Shown piece after piece: positions 7,290 through 14,369 of a stretch of 14,369 bases of DNA. The stretch is from the NCBI GenBank assembly GCA_018679315.1, contig JAHHLF010000281.1:1-14369 (forward strand), read 5' to 3'. Source of the stretch: Bacteroidia bacterium (lineage in GTDB: Bacteria > Bacteroidota > Bacteroidia > Flavobacteriales > Flavobacteriaceae). The number at the start of each line of letters is the position of its first letter. Positions within the stretch are counted from its first letter, which is position 1. A program made the translations under genes and the position numbers. The notes below the pieces were generated by a model. The model searched no databases. It was not told the origin of the DNA and was given only the letters and a program-made list of their open reading frames with translations.

Positions 7290-10119
7290 AATGCGCTTCT
7301 AGCCAATTCTTCCCTGTACCCAAGTCAACAACAAGTGGGACTTCCAGGCTGTATGCACGCTCCATTTCCGACTTCACAAGTTCTTTTATGTGGTCTAATT
7401 CGGTCTTGTGCACATCAAAGACAAGTTCATCATGTACTTGCAAAAGCATTTTCGTCTGTAGATTTTCTTTTTCCAGTTTCTCATGGATTTTGATCATTGC
7501 GATCTTGATGATGTCTGCAGCGCTCCCCTGAATGGGTGCATTGATCGCAAGGCGTTCTGCAGCCCCTCTGACGACCTGATTCCCTGCATTGATATCCCGC
7601 AAATACCTCCTTCGACCCAAGACGGTCTGTACAAAGCCGTGCTCTCTTGCAAAATCGATCTGTTCACTGATATAATCCCTTAGTTTTGGATAGGTCTTAT
7701 AATAGGTTTCGATCAATTCTTTGGCTTCCGTCCTGCTGAGATCTGTCTGGTTGCTTAGCCCAAATGCCGAAACGCCATAAATGATCCCAAAATTAACCGT
7801 CTTTGCATTTCCCCGTTGTTCTCTCGTTACCTCTTTCAAGGGGACATTAAATACTTTGGAAGCCGTTGATGCATGAATGTCCTCTCCATTTTTAAAAGCT
7901 TCGATCATATTGGTTTCCTTACTCAGGGCGGCTATAATGCGTAATTCTATCTGAGAATAATCCGCAGCTAATAAAATGTGATCCTTATCTCTTGGGATAA
8001 AAGCTTTGCGTACTTGTCTTCCCCGTTCTGTTCGGATAGGAATATTCTGCAGATTTGGATTATTACTGCTCAAACGGCCCGTAGCCGCAACAGTTTGCAT
8101 ATAGTCTGTATGCACTCTTCCTGTATTAGGATTTACTTGCTCTGGCAAGGCATCAACATAGGTGCTTTTGAGTTTAGTTACCCCTCTGTAATTTAAGACA
8201 TCCCGTATGATCTGGTGATCTTTTGCTAATGAAGACAATACATCTTCGGCCGTGGAATACTGGCCGGTTTTAGTCTTCCTGGGCTTGTCTACCAATTTCA
8301 ATTTATCGAATAGGATCTCACCCAATTGTTTGGGGGAAGCAATATTGAATTCGATTCCGGCCTGCTTATAGATCTTGGCGGATAAGTCCCTCATATCATC
8401 TTCCAATTCGGATGATAGCTTATTCAGGAAATCCTTATTGAGATTGATCCCTTCCAACTCCATATCGGCAAGTACTCTTAATAGGGGCACTTCAATTTTT
8501 TTAAAGAGATCATCGGTTCCTGCCTCAGCTAATTCCTTTCTGAAATGCTGCGCTAATTGATAGGTAATGTCTGCATCTTCTACGGCATATTCAGTCTGTT
8601 GCTCCAGCGGTACCTGGCGCATGCTCAATTGGTTCTTTCCCTTTTTACCGATCAGGCTTGTAATACTGATGGGGGTATAATTTAAATAGGTCTCTGCAAG
8701 CAGATCCATATTGTGGCGCATATCCGGATTTATCAGATAATGTGCCAGCATGGTGTCAAAAAGTGGCCCTAAAACAGGGATATCATATTGCTTTAATACC
8801 TTAATATCGTACTTCAAATTCTGACCGATCTTCTCAATTTCCGTACTTTCAAAAAAGAGTCGAAGTTCATCTAATAATGCATTGGCTTCATCCCTGTTTT
8901 CCGGTAAGGCTACGTAATAGCCTTTGCCCGATTCCCATGAAAATGCAATACCAACCAATTCGGCATGTAGTGGATCGAGGGATGTGGTCTCCGTATCAAA
9001 ACAAACAGATTTTTGCTTCATCAGATTTTTGACGAATAATTGAAGTGCCATGCCCGCATTCACACTTTGATAGACATGAGGTACGTCCTTACAGGTTTTA
9101 CGTCCTGAATACGTCGTCTGGGTTGATGCCTGGGCACCACCATCCTCGAATAGGGCGAACTGACCGCTACCTGCAGGCCCGGAGGATGTTGGTTTAGGGG
9201 CTGTTTCTTTGCTGTTCTGATCGACTTCTTCTTCCTCAGTAAATAGCTTGATGAATTGATCCCGCAGCCTTCGGAATTCCAATTCGTCAAATACCTCTTG
9301 TACTTGTGGAATATCCGGCTCGGACAATTCGTAGTCTTGTGCATCGAATTCTACCTCACAAGTGATACAGATCGTTGCCAGTTGTTTGGAAAGTCGGCCC
9401 AGTTCGGCATTGGCTTCTACCTTTTCTTTCATCTTCCCTTTAAGCTGATCTGTATTAGCCAAAAGATCCTCCAGAGATCCAAATTGCTGTATAAACTTCT
9501 TTGCGGTTTTATCTCCAACTCCGGGGAGTCCAGGTATATTATCACTGGCATCTCCCATCATACCGAGATAGTCTATAACTTGTTCAGGTCGCTCCACCCC
9601 AAAACGCTCCTGTATCTCAGGGATACCCCAGATCTCGATGCCATTGCCCATGCGTGATGGGCGGTACATAAAAATATTTTCAGAAACCAGCTGCCCGAAA
9701 TCTTTATCCGGGGTTACCATGTAAACTTTATATCCTTCTTTTTCTGCTTGTTTTGACAAGGTTCCTATGATATCATCTGCCTCCAGACCGGAGACTTCAA
9801 TCACTGGAATATGCATGGCTTTTAAAATCTTTTGGATATAGGGGATTGCAATGCGAATAGCATCTGGGGTTTCATCTCTATTGGCTTTGTATTCCGGATA
9901 GAGTGCCGTACGTTCTGTGCTTCCGTCTTTATCGAAACAAACGGCAAGATGATCCGGTTTCTCGCGGCGGATCACATCCAGGAGTGAATTCATAAATCCC
10001 ATGATCGCGGAGGTATCCATCCCCTTGCTATTTATCCGTGGATTTTTGATAAAAGCATAATACCCTCTAAAGATCAAGGCATACGCATCAAGTAAAAAGA
10101 GTCGTTTTTGTTCAGCCAT
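7288..10119 (-). CDS. polA: DNA polymerase I (5' nuclease, 3'-5' exonuclease, polymerase)
   Basis: The 943-residue protein is complete, with all three domains. The 5' nuclease (1-290) keeps its metal ligands: D11, D63, E113/D115/D116, D138/D140 and D190/D193. The proofreading exonuclease (about 350-530) is intact: D375/E377 in FDTETT, D438, and Y511/D515 in YAVED, so unlike some family A enzymes it should proofread. In the polymerase domain, motif A is AADYSQIELR (D720, steric gate E725), motif B RGNAKTVNFGIIYG (K773, F777, Y781) and motif C QVHDE (D897/E898). The linker between nuclease and exonuclease holds QFALF (320-324), which fits the sliding-clamp binding consensus. The enzyme removes RNA primers and fills gaps in replication and repair. 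It lies 51 bases downstream of the glycosylasparaginase gene. Confidence 0.99.
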   Translation of the reverse strand: MAEQKRLFLLDAYALIFRGYYAFIKNPRINSKGMDTSAIMGFMNSLLDVIRREKPDHLAVCFDKDGSTERTALYPEYKANRDETPDAIRIAIPYIQKILKAMHIPVIEVSGLEADDIIGTLSKQAEKEGYKVYMVTPDKDFGQLVSENIFMYRPSRMGNGIEIWGIPEIQERFGVERPEQVIDYLGMMGDASDNIPGLPGVGDKTAKKFIQQFGSLEDLLANTDQLKGKMKEKVEANAELGRLSKQLATICITCEVEFDAQDYELSEPDIPQVQEVFDELEFRRLRDQFIKLFTEEEEVDQNSKETAPKPTSSGPAGSGQFALFEDGGAQASTQTTYSGRKTCKDVPHVYQSVNAGMALQLFVKNLMKQKSVCFDTETTSLDPLHAELVGIAFSWESGKGYYVALPENRDEANALLDELRLFFESTEIEKIGQNLKYDIKVLKQYDIPVLGPLFDTMLAHYLINPDMRHNMDLLAETYLNYTPISITSLIGKKGKNQLSMRQVPLEQQTEYAVEDADITYQLAQHFRKELAEAGTDDLFKKIEVPLLRVLADMELEGINLNKDFLNKLSSELEDDMRDLSAKIYKQAGIEFNIASPKQLGEILFDKLKLVDKPRKTKTGQYSTAEDVLSSLAKDHQIIRDVLNYRGVTKLKSTYVDALPEQVNPNTGRVHTDYMQTVAATGRLSSNNPNLQNIPIRTERGRQVRKAFIPRDKDHILLAADYSQIELRIIAALSKETNMIEAFKNGEDIHASTASKVFNVPLKEVTREQRGNAKTVNFGIIYGVSAFGLSNQTDLSRTEAKELIETYYKTYPKLRDYISEQIDFAREHGFVQTVLGRRRYLRDINAGNQVVRGAAERLAINAPIQGSAADIIKIAMIKIHEKLEKENLQTKMLLQVHDELVFDVHKTELDHIKELVKSEMERAYSLEVPLVVDLGTGKNWLEAH

Positions 10120-10139
10120 TTTTTATTAAGAGTGAATCT

Positions 10140-10147
10140 CAAAGCTA
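10140..10147 (-). promoter_or_regulatory. Possible -7 box for polA
   Basis: On the minus strand this reads TAGCTTTG, a match to TAnnTTTG, 20 bases before the polA ATG and within the 51-base gap after the upstream gene. The expected -33 TTG is not seen. It suggests polA has its own promoter rather than depending only on readthrough. Confidence 0.45.
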
Positions 10148-10170
10148 CGAATTCTCGGGCGTTCTTTATA

Positions 10171-11151
10171 TCAGGAAATATGACTTCCCGATGGATGATT
10201 AATATGCCCTTCAGGAGAGTATACCCGATATGTAAAACCAGGCTGAATGCAATAACCCCCGGTTAGACCCTGCTTGTTGATAGCAATGAAGCCTACCTGG
10301 AAATCTAATTCAGGATTTTTGGCTACGATACGGCGGACGCCTTCTTCGCAGGCTTGTTGTGGACTCATTCCCTGTCGCATCAGTTCTACAATAAGAAAAC
10401 TCCCCACGGTTTTTACGACCTCTTCTCCTACGCCTGTAGCCGTTGCACCTCCTATTTCATTGTCTACAAATAATCCCGCCCCAATGATGGGGGAATCCCC
10501 AACACGTCCTTTTAGCTTGTACGCCATACCACTGGTAGTGCATGCCCCAGACAGATCGCCGTTTTTATCAATAGCAAGCATGCCTATGGTATCATGATTT
10601 TCAATATTGATCACCGGCTTGTATTCCTTGGTCTCCAGCCAGGCTTCCCATTCTTTTTTTGATTTATCGATGAGGAGGTCTTCTTTCGGAAATCCTTTTT
10701 CATAAGCAAACAATTCTGCCCCATTACCGGCGAGCATGACATGAGGGGTATCTTCCATCACTTTGCGAGCTACAGAAATGGCATGGACAACATTTTGAAG
10801 GTAGACCACAGAACCACAGTTCCCAGCCTTATCCATTATACAGGCATCACAGCTTACCTGTCCATCCCTGTCAGGTCTACCGCCTTTACCTACAGATTGA
10901 TTATTGACATCTGCTTCTTCGATCATAACACCTTGTTCGACAGCATCTAAGGAATTACCTCCGTTTTGAAGCACAGACCAGGCCTTGGAGGTAGCATTGG
11001 GGACATCCCAGGTGGCAATAACTATAGGATTGATTTCTTTTTGAACTGCTACCTCAGATCCTGATTTCGGATCCTGGCAGGCGATCATGGTTGAGGTGGC
11101 TATTCCGGCTGTGGAAAGCGAAGTAACCTCTAAAAATTTTCTGCGTTGCAT
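10171..11151 (-). CDS. Glycosylasparaginase (N4-(beta-N-acetylglucosaminyl)-L-asparaginase), Tat lipoprotein
   Basis: This is an N-terminal nucleophile hydrolase that cleaves the GlcNAc-asparagine bond left after N-glycoprotein breakdown (EC 3.5.1.26). I chose the start at 11149-11151, giving 326 residues. A longer reading from 11214 would overlap cutC and put 21 extra residues before a good signal peptide. That signal begins MQRRKFLE, a Tat-like RRxFL motif, and ends MIAC with a lipobox cysteine at 25. The autocleavage and catalytic threonine is T188 in NHDTIG; R216 and D219 (GRVGDSP) and T239/G240 (ATATG) line the substrate pocket and oxyanion hole, at the same spacing as I recall for the human enzyme (T206, R234, D237, T257, G258). 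SVGKGG and the ALDAVE-like SLDAVEQG support the family. It probably acts in the periplasm or on a membrane surface. Confidence 0.93.
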   Translation of the reverse strand: MQRRKFLEVTSLSTAGIATSTMIACQDPKSGSEVAVQKEINPIVIATWDVPNATSKAWSVLQNGGNSLDAVEQGVMIEEADVNNQSVGKGGRPDRDGQVSCDACIMDKAGNCGSVVYLQNVVHAISVARKVMEDTPHVMLAGNGAELFAYEKGFPKEDLLIDKSKKEWEAWLETKEYKPVINIENHDTIGMLAIDKNGDLSGACTTSGMAYKLKGRVGDSPIIGAGLFVDNEIGGATATGVGEEVVKTVGSFLIVELMRQGMSPQQACEEGVRRIVAKNPELDFQVGFIAINKQGLTGGYCIQPGFTYRVYSPEGHINHPSGSHIS

Positions 11152-11190
11152 ACTTAGGTTCTTTACTTTTATCAGATTAAATATAGGTAT
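11152..11190. promoter_or_regulatory. Short divergent promoter region, glycosylasparaginase / cutC
   Basis: Only 39 bases separate the two divergent start codons, so the promoters must overlap each other or the opposite coding regions. One-mismatch versions of the -7 box occur in both directions: TACTTTTA on the plus strand at 11164-11171, and TATATTTA on the minus strand around 11177-11184. No -33 elements are evident. The assignment is weak, but the geometry itself is clear. Confidence 0.3.
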
Positions 11191-11907
11191 ATGCTGGTAG
11201 AAGTATGTGTTCAAGATCTGGAAGCCGCAGTATTTGCGGTCAAAGCGGGCGCAGATCGGCTGGAACTTTGTGAAAACCTTGTCGTTGGTGGCCTAAGTCC
11301 ATCGGAAGCCCTGGTTCGCAATATTCAAAATTCGACCGATATCCCTGTACATGTTTTAGTACGCCCCAGGGATGGTGGTTTTGTTTACACAGCTTTCGAA
11401 TATGAAACTATCCTACAGGAGATCCACCTGTATAAAAGATTGGGGGTTGCAGGTATTGTTATTGGTATTTTAAAGGAAGATCAGACCATAGATCTGGACA
11501 GAATAAGGGAGATAAGAAGTCTCACGAAAGATCTGCATTTAACTTTTCACAGGGCCTTTGATCAGGTGCCTGATCCTATGCATGCCATAAAAGTTCTTGA
11601 GGATATAGGCGTAAATACGATACTTACATCCGGACAACAACCGACGGCTTTAGAAGGGCTTGATCTATTACAGGATCTGAAGGAATTGGCTGGGGACTTG
11701 ATCATCATGCCGGGAGCTGGGATAAACCCCGAAAATATCAACACGTTTAAAGTTGCAGGGTTTAGTGCCATTCATTTCTCCGGCACAAGAAAAGTAGGAC
11801 ATGCCCTGGATATTCCGGGCACAGGACATGAACACCTTAAAGTGAAAGAAACAAAATTAGTCTTTGAGCCGGATTGGGTTCGTTTAATGATCAATTGCGT
11901 TAAATAA
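11191..11907 (+). CDS. cutC: CutC family TIM-barrel protein
   Basis: At 238 residues this is full length for CutC. Family marks are the start MLVEVCVQDLEAAVFAVKAGADRLELCENL, GGLSPS, the VHVLVRPRDGGFVY strand near 50, LTFHRAFDQ near 117-125, ILTSGQ and the IMPGAGIN loop near 172. It has no signal peptide and is cytoplasmic. CutC is usually annotated as a copper homeostasis protein, but in E. coli the copper phenotype of cutC mutants was later traced to the small RNA MicL made from the end of the gene, so the protein's real reaction is unknown. Here it is divergent from a glycosylasparaginase and next to no copper gene, which hints at a glycan or amino-sugar role (inference). Confidence 0.93.
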   Translation: MLVEVCVQDLEAAVFAVKAGADRLELCENLVVGGLSPSEALVRNIQNSTDIPVHVLVRPRDGGFVYTAFEYETILQEIHLYKRLGVAGIVIGILKEDQTIDLDRIREIRSLTKDLHLTFHRAFDQVPDPMHAIKVLEDIGVNTILTSGQQPTALEGLDLLQDLKELAGDLIIMPGAGINPENINTFKVAGFSAIHFSGTRKVGHALDIPGTGHEHLKVKETKLVFEPDWVRLMINCVK

Positions 11908-11941
11908 TACCAAAGTATCTTTTACGCTACTTGTAATAGGA

Positions 11942-11949
11942 TATATTTG
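11942..11949 (+). promoter_or_regulatory. Possible -7 box for the metallophosphoesterase gene
   Basis: TATATTTG matches TAnnTTTG and lies 19 bases before the ATG at 11969, within the 61-base gap after cutC. At the -33 position there is TTT rather than TTG. The short leader is like that of other genes in the window. Confidence 0.45.
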
Positions 11950-11968
11950 TAATTGTTAAAAAACCGCC

Positions 11969-13198
11969 ATGATTCGCTGGATCATCTTTATTGCTATATA
12001 CATCTTGCTGGGTTTTTACTCCTTGCAAGCTATTAAAACTGCTTCGCGCTACCCGTGGACCTATTATGCGTTTATTCTGATTGCGCTTTTGATCCTTGGA
12101 AACTTTATTTATCAATTTACCTGGGGTGCAGCAGAAGGGCGTGTATTGAGCAGGCCAAAAAGTTATGCTTTTGGATTCCTGACCGCCATCATTACTTTTC
12201 AGATCATTACCATTATGTTTTTGTTTTCCGAAGATATCTTTCGATTCCTGACGGCGACATACCAAAGACTATTCGGGACTACACAAGAGTTTAGCTTGCC
12301 TGCGAGAAGGCGCTTTCTTAGCTTGGTAGCCCTGGGCCTTGGAGCAATACCTTTTGGAGCTTTGCTCTATGGAATGTATCGCGGTAAGTATAATTATAAG
12401 GTACTTAAATACGTCCTTGAGTTTGACGACTTACCTGATGCTTTTGACGGCTACCAGATCACACAGATCTCGGATGTGCATAGTGGAAGTTTTGACAATC
12501 GGGATAAAATAAGCTACGGTGTTGACCTAATTAATAAACAAAGGAGTGATGTTATATTTTTTACTGGTGATATGGTTAATAACAAGGCCAGTGAAATGGA
12601 ACCCTGGGCCGATCTTTTCACGCAACTGGAAGCAAAAGATGGGAAATTTTCAATTCTTGGGAATCACGATTATGGAGATTATGTTCCCTGGGATACGGAA
12701 GAACTCAAATCACAAAACCTGGAAGAACTCAAACGTATTCAAAAGGAAATGGGATTCCAGTTACTGCTTAACGAGAGTAAATACCTGGAGAAAGGATCAG
12801 AAAGGTTGGCATTGATCGGTGTGGAGAATTGGGGGCGCGGAGGTTTTAAAAAAGCCGGAGATCTCAAAAGAGCGGTCAATGGTGTCAAGGCTGAAGATTT
12901 CAAGATCCTCTTAAGTCATGACCCTTCACATTGGGAAGATATCGTGATCGATGACGACTATCACTACCACCTCACATTAAGCGGCCATACACACGGAATG
13001 CAATTTGGAATCGAGATCCCGGGTGTTATCAAGTGGAGCCCTGTCAAATGGCGATATAAGTACTGGGCTGGTATTTACAAGGAAAAGGAACAGTTCATTA
13101 ATGTAAACCGCGGATTTGGATTTATTGGGTATCCGGGTCGGGTTGGGATCTGGCCTGAGATCTCTGTGATAACCTTAAAGAAGAAAAATTTAACGTGA
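11969..13198 (+). CDS. Membrane-anchored metallophosphoesterase
   Basis: This 409-residue protein has about four hydrophobic segments at the N-terminus (roughly 3-20, 32-52, 66-87 and 115-135), then a calcineurin-type phosphoesterase domain (about 160-405). The dinuclear metal site is complete: D169 and H171 in ISDVHSG, D201 in GDMVNN, N232/H233 in GNHD, H317 in LLSHDPSHW, and H340/H342 in SGHTHG. This is the YkuE-like layout seen in many Bacteroidota membrane phosphoesterases. Substrate cannot be told from sequence; lipid-linked or nucleotide phosphoesters are the usual guesses. An RRRFL stretch before the last hydrophobic segment fits a cytoplasmic positive edge. It is on the same strand as cutC but probably has its own promoter. 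Confidence 0.93.
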   Translation: MIRWIIFIAIYILLGFYSLQAIKTASRYPWTYYAFILIALLILGNFIYQFTWGAAEGRVLSRPKSYAFGFLTAIITFQIITIMFLFSEDIFRFLTATYQRLFGTTQEFSLPARRRFLSLVALGLGAIPFGALLYGMYRGKYNYKVLKYVLEFDDLPDAFDGYQITQISDVHSGSFDNRDKISYGVDLINKQRSDVIFFTGDMVNNKASEMEPWADLFTQLEAKDGKFSILGNHDYGDYVPWDTEELKSQNLEELKRIQKEMGFQLLLNESKYLEKGSERLALIGVENWGRGGFKKAGDLKRAVNGVKAEDFKILLSHDPSHWEDIVIDDDYHYHLTLSGHTHGMQFGIEIPGVIKWSPVKWRYKYWAGIYKEKEQFINVNRGFGFIGYPGRVGIWPEISVITLKKKNLT

Positions 13199-13258
13199 AT
13201 TTAACCTCTCCAAAAGCCCTAATTTCAATTCATTCCACGGGATTTTAACATTTTTTAC

Positions 13259-13266
13259 TACATTTG
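13259..13266 (+). promoter_or_regulatory. Possible -7 box for the thioredoxin-like gene
   Basis: TACATTTG matches TAnnTTTG, identical to the -7 box of the rplM operon, and lies 27 bases before the ATG at 13294. No TTG is seen at the -33 position. The 95-base gap before the gene shows no terminator for the phosphoesterase gene upstream. Confidence 0.45.
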
Positions 13267-13293
13267 GCGCATAACCCAAAGTAACAACTACGT

Positions 13294-13590
13294 ATGTCTA
13301 AGTTCGGAGAGCTCATTGACCTAACTATCCCCGTCTTGTTGGACTTCTACGCAGAATGGAATGAACAATCTACGGCCATGCATCCTGTCTTACGTGATGT
13401 GGCAGCTGCGCTAGGCGATAAGGGGAAGGTCATAAAGATCGATGTCGATAAAAACAAGGAGTTGTCACAAGCACTCCGTATTAAGGGATTACCGACATTA
13501 ATGATCTACAAAAAAGGTGAAATGGTTTGGCGTCAAAGTGGGGAACAAGATGCCAATACGCTAATAGGTATCCTCAACGAATATATCTAG
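13294..13590 (+). CDS. Thioredoxin-fold protein lacking the CxxC motif
   Basis: This is a 98-residue cytoplasmic protein with a complete thioredoxin fold: VLLDFYAEW (14-22), the KVIKIDVDKN strand, ALRIKGLPTLMIYKKGE with the cis-proline loop, and a closing helix. Where thioredoxin has WCGPC, this protein has WNEQS (22-26): both cysteines are replaced, by N23 and S26, and no cysteine remains anywhere in the protein. The buried aspartate (D17) is kept. It therefore cannot do dithiol-disulphide exchange by the normal mechanism and may act as a binding or chaperone module. The reading frame is intact and the rest is well conserved, so it does not look like a decaying gene. Its stop codon directly abuts that of the convergent DUF2723 gene. 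Confidence 0.9.
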   Translation: MSKFGELIDLTIPVLLDFYAEWNEQSTAMHPVLRDVAAALGDKGKVIKIDVDKNKELSQALRIKGLPTLMIYKKGEMVWRQSGEQDANTLIGILNEYI

Positions 13591-14369
13591 TTACTCAATT
13601 GAATCGGTAGCTTCTGTAGTATCTGGCTCTGCTGGTGCGGATGTGTCTGGTTGGACTGTATTCTCCTGAGCTTCATCTTCCATAAAGCTATCTCTGTAAA
13701 AATGACTGAACTGATCTATATGATCATTGAATAACGCAGTCTCTTTTTCGGCCATTTCCCGGTCATCATTCGCGATCAGAATATCAATGTTTCTACGATA
13801 GCCTTCCATGTCTGAAATGATATCTTCTATCTTCTCATATTGCTCATCCAGCGGGATCCCGGCATAATAGTCTAATCGTTCTCTGTAGATCTTCTTCAGT
13901 TTTTCAAAAACAGCCCGGGCTTTATTTGTTTCTCCCACTTTATAATATCCATCAACAAAGGGTTCTACAAAAGTGTAGAATCCAAAATGCTCAACCGGGA
14001 TATTTTCCATTGCCAGATCAATGATCTCCTTAGCCTTCTCAATTTTCCCTTCCGACAATAAGGCTTCAGTAAGCCGCGCTAAATTGCTGCGGAATGAAAG
14101 TCCCTGGATACGTGTCTGGGTGTCGTGGTATATATCAGGGCTACCACTGTTGCCCCATTCCCAACCTTTTACAATATCGTACATAAGATCTGTATCTATT
14201 CGACCCATTTCAAATGCACTCTCATTTTTCGTTTTGATCGGAACCAATTTGTAAACAAGTCCGTCCAGTTGAAGATAATCCTTCATCCAGATGTACTCTG
14301 CCTTGTCGAAACTTCCGCCAGAGAAATAAATAGGCCTTTTCCAATCGTTATTAGCGAGTATGTCGAGCA
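13591..14369 (-). CDS. DUF2723 family membrane protein, C-terminal part (partial)
   Basis: The frame stays open to the right edge, so the 5' part is missing; about 259 codons are visible. Upstream of the internal methionine at 14286 the frame reads NNDWKRPIYFSGG and then DYLQLDGLVYKLVPIK, the characteristic end of the soluble domain in Bacteroidota DUF2723 proteins, which are usually around a thousand residues with many membrane helices ahead of it. A helical, TPR-like region follows (EGKIEKAKEIIDLAMEN, VGETNKARAVFEKLKKIY). The last 25 or so residues form an acidic Thr/Pro-rich tail ending TTEATDSIE. The human DUF2723 protein TMEM260 is a protein O-mannosyltransferase, so a glycosyltransferase role is plausible, but the catalytic part lies outside the window. 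Confidence 0.88.
   Translation of the reverse strand, partial: LDILANNDWKRPIYFSGGSFDKAEYIWMKDYLQLDGLVYKLVPIKTKNESAFEMGRIDTDLMYDIVKGWEWGNSGSPDIYHDTQTRIQGLSFRSNLARLTEALLSEGKIEKAKEIIDLAMENIPVEHFGFYTFVEPFVDGYYKVGETNKARAVFEKLKKIYRERLDYYAGIPLDEQYEKIEDIISDMEGYRRNIDILIANDDREMAEKETALFNDHIDQFSHFYRDSFMEDEAQENTVQPDTSAPAEPDTTEATDSIE

Noticed and set aside
9256..9657. 133-residue open frame antisense to polA
   Set aside because: It is inside conserved 5' nuclease and linker coding sequence of polA and resembles no known protein.
11152..11214. 21-residue N-terminal extension of the glycosylasparaginase
   Set aside because: It would overlap the start of cutC and bury a good Tat signal peptide with lipobox; the start at 11151 removes both problems.

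Overview
The window looks like core chromosome of a member of the Bacteroidota, most likely family Flavobacteriaceae. The reasons are the gene order rplM-rpsI-rpsB, start codons without Shine-Dalgarno sequences but preceded by Bacteroidota-type promoter boxes (TAnnTTTG), the families CBM9-like/DUF5916 and DUF2723, and an Elizabethkingia-type glycosylasparaginase. I see no insertion sequence, phage gene, tRNA, rRNA, CRISPR array or sign of recent transfer. Genus cannot be told from this window.

Layout. On the minus strand at the left end lies a ribosomal operon, read right to left: rplM (590-1045), rpsI (204-590, coupled through a TAATG overlap) and, after a 173-base spacer with several potential hairpins, the first ten codons of rpsB (1-30). 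A good promoter for it sits at 1092-1121. Reading away from it on the plus strand are two tandem paralogues of about 880 residues (1290-3941 and 4024-6663), each an exported CBM9-like domain followed by a DUF5916 beta-barrel-like region, and then a small lipocalin-like lipoprotein (6738-7238). A strong hairpin/T-tract terminator (7261-7289) separates these from the convergent polA (7288-10119, minus), a complete three-domain DNA polymerase I.

Upstream of polA on the minus strand is a Tat-exported glycosylasparaginase lipoprotein (10171-11151). It is divergent from cutC (11191-11907) across only 39 bases. On the plus strand follow a membrane-anchored metallophosphoesterase (11969-13198) and a thioredoxin-fold protein that has lost both active-site cysteines (13294-13590). 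The right end holds the C-terminal part of a large DUF2723 membrane protein (minus, 13591 to the window edge), whose stop codon directly abuts that of the thioredoxin-like gene.

Most of the region is ordinary housekeeping content and I do not see a clear new multi-gene system. The points most worth a second look are the cutC/glycosylasparaginase pair, the cysteine-less thioredoxin, the tandem DUF5916 proteins with a shared calcium-loop-like motif, and the folded spacer before rpsB.
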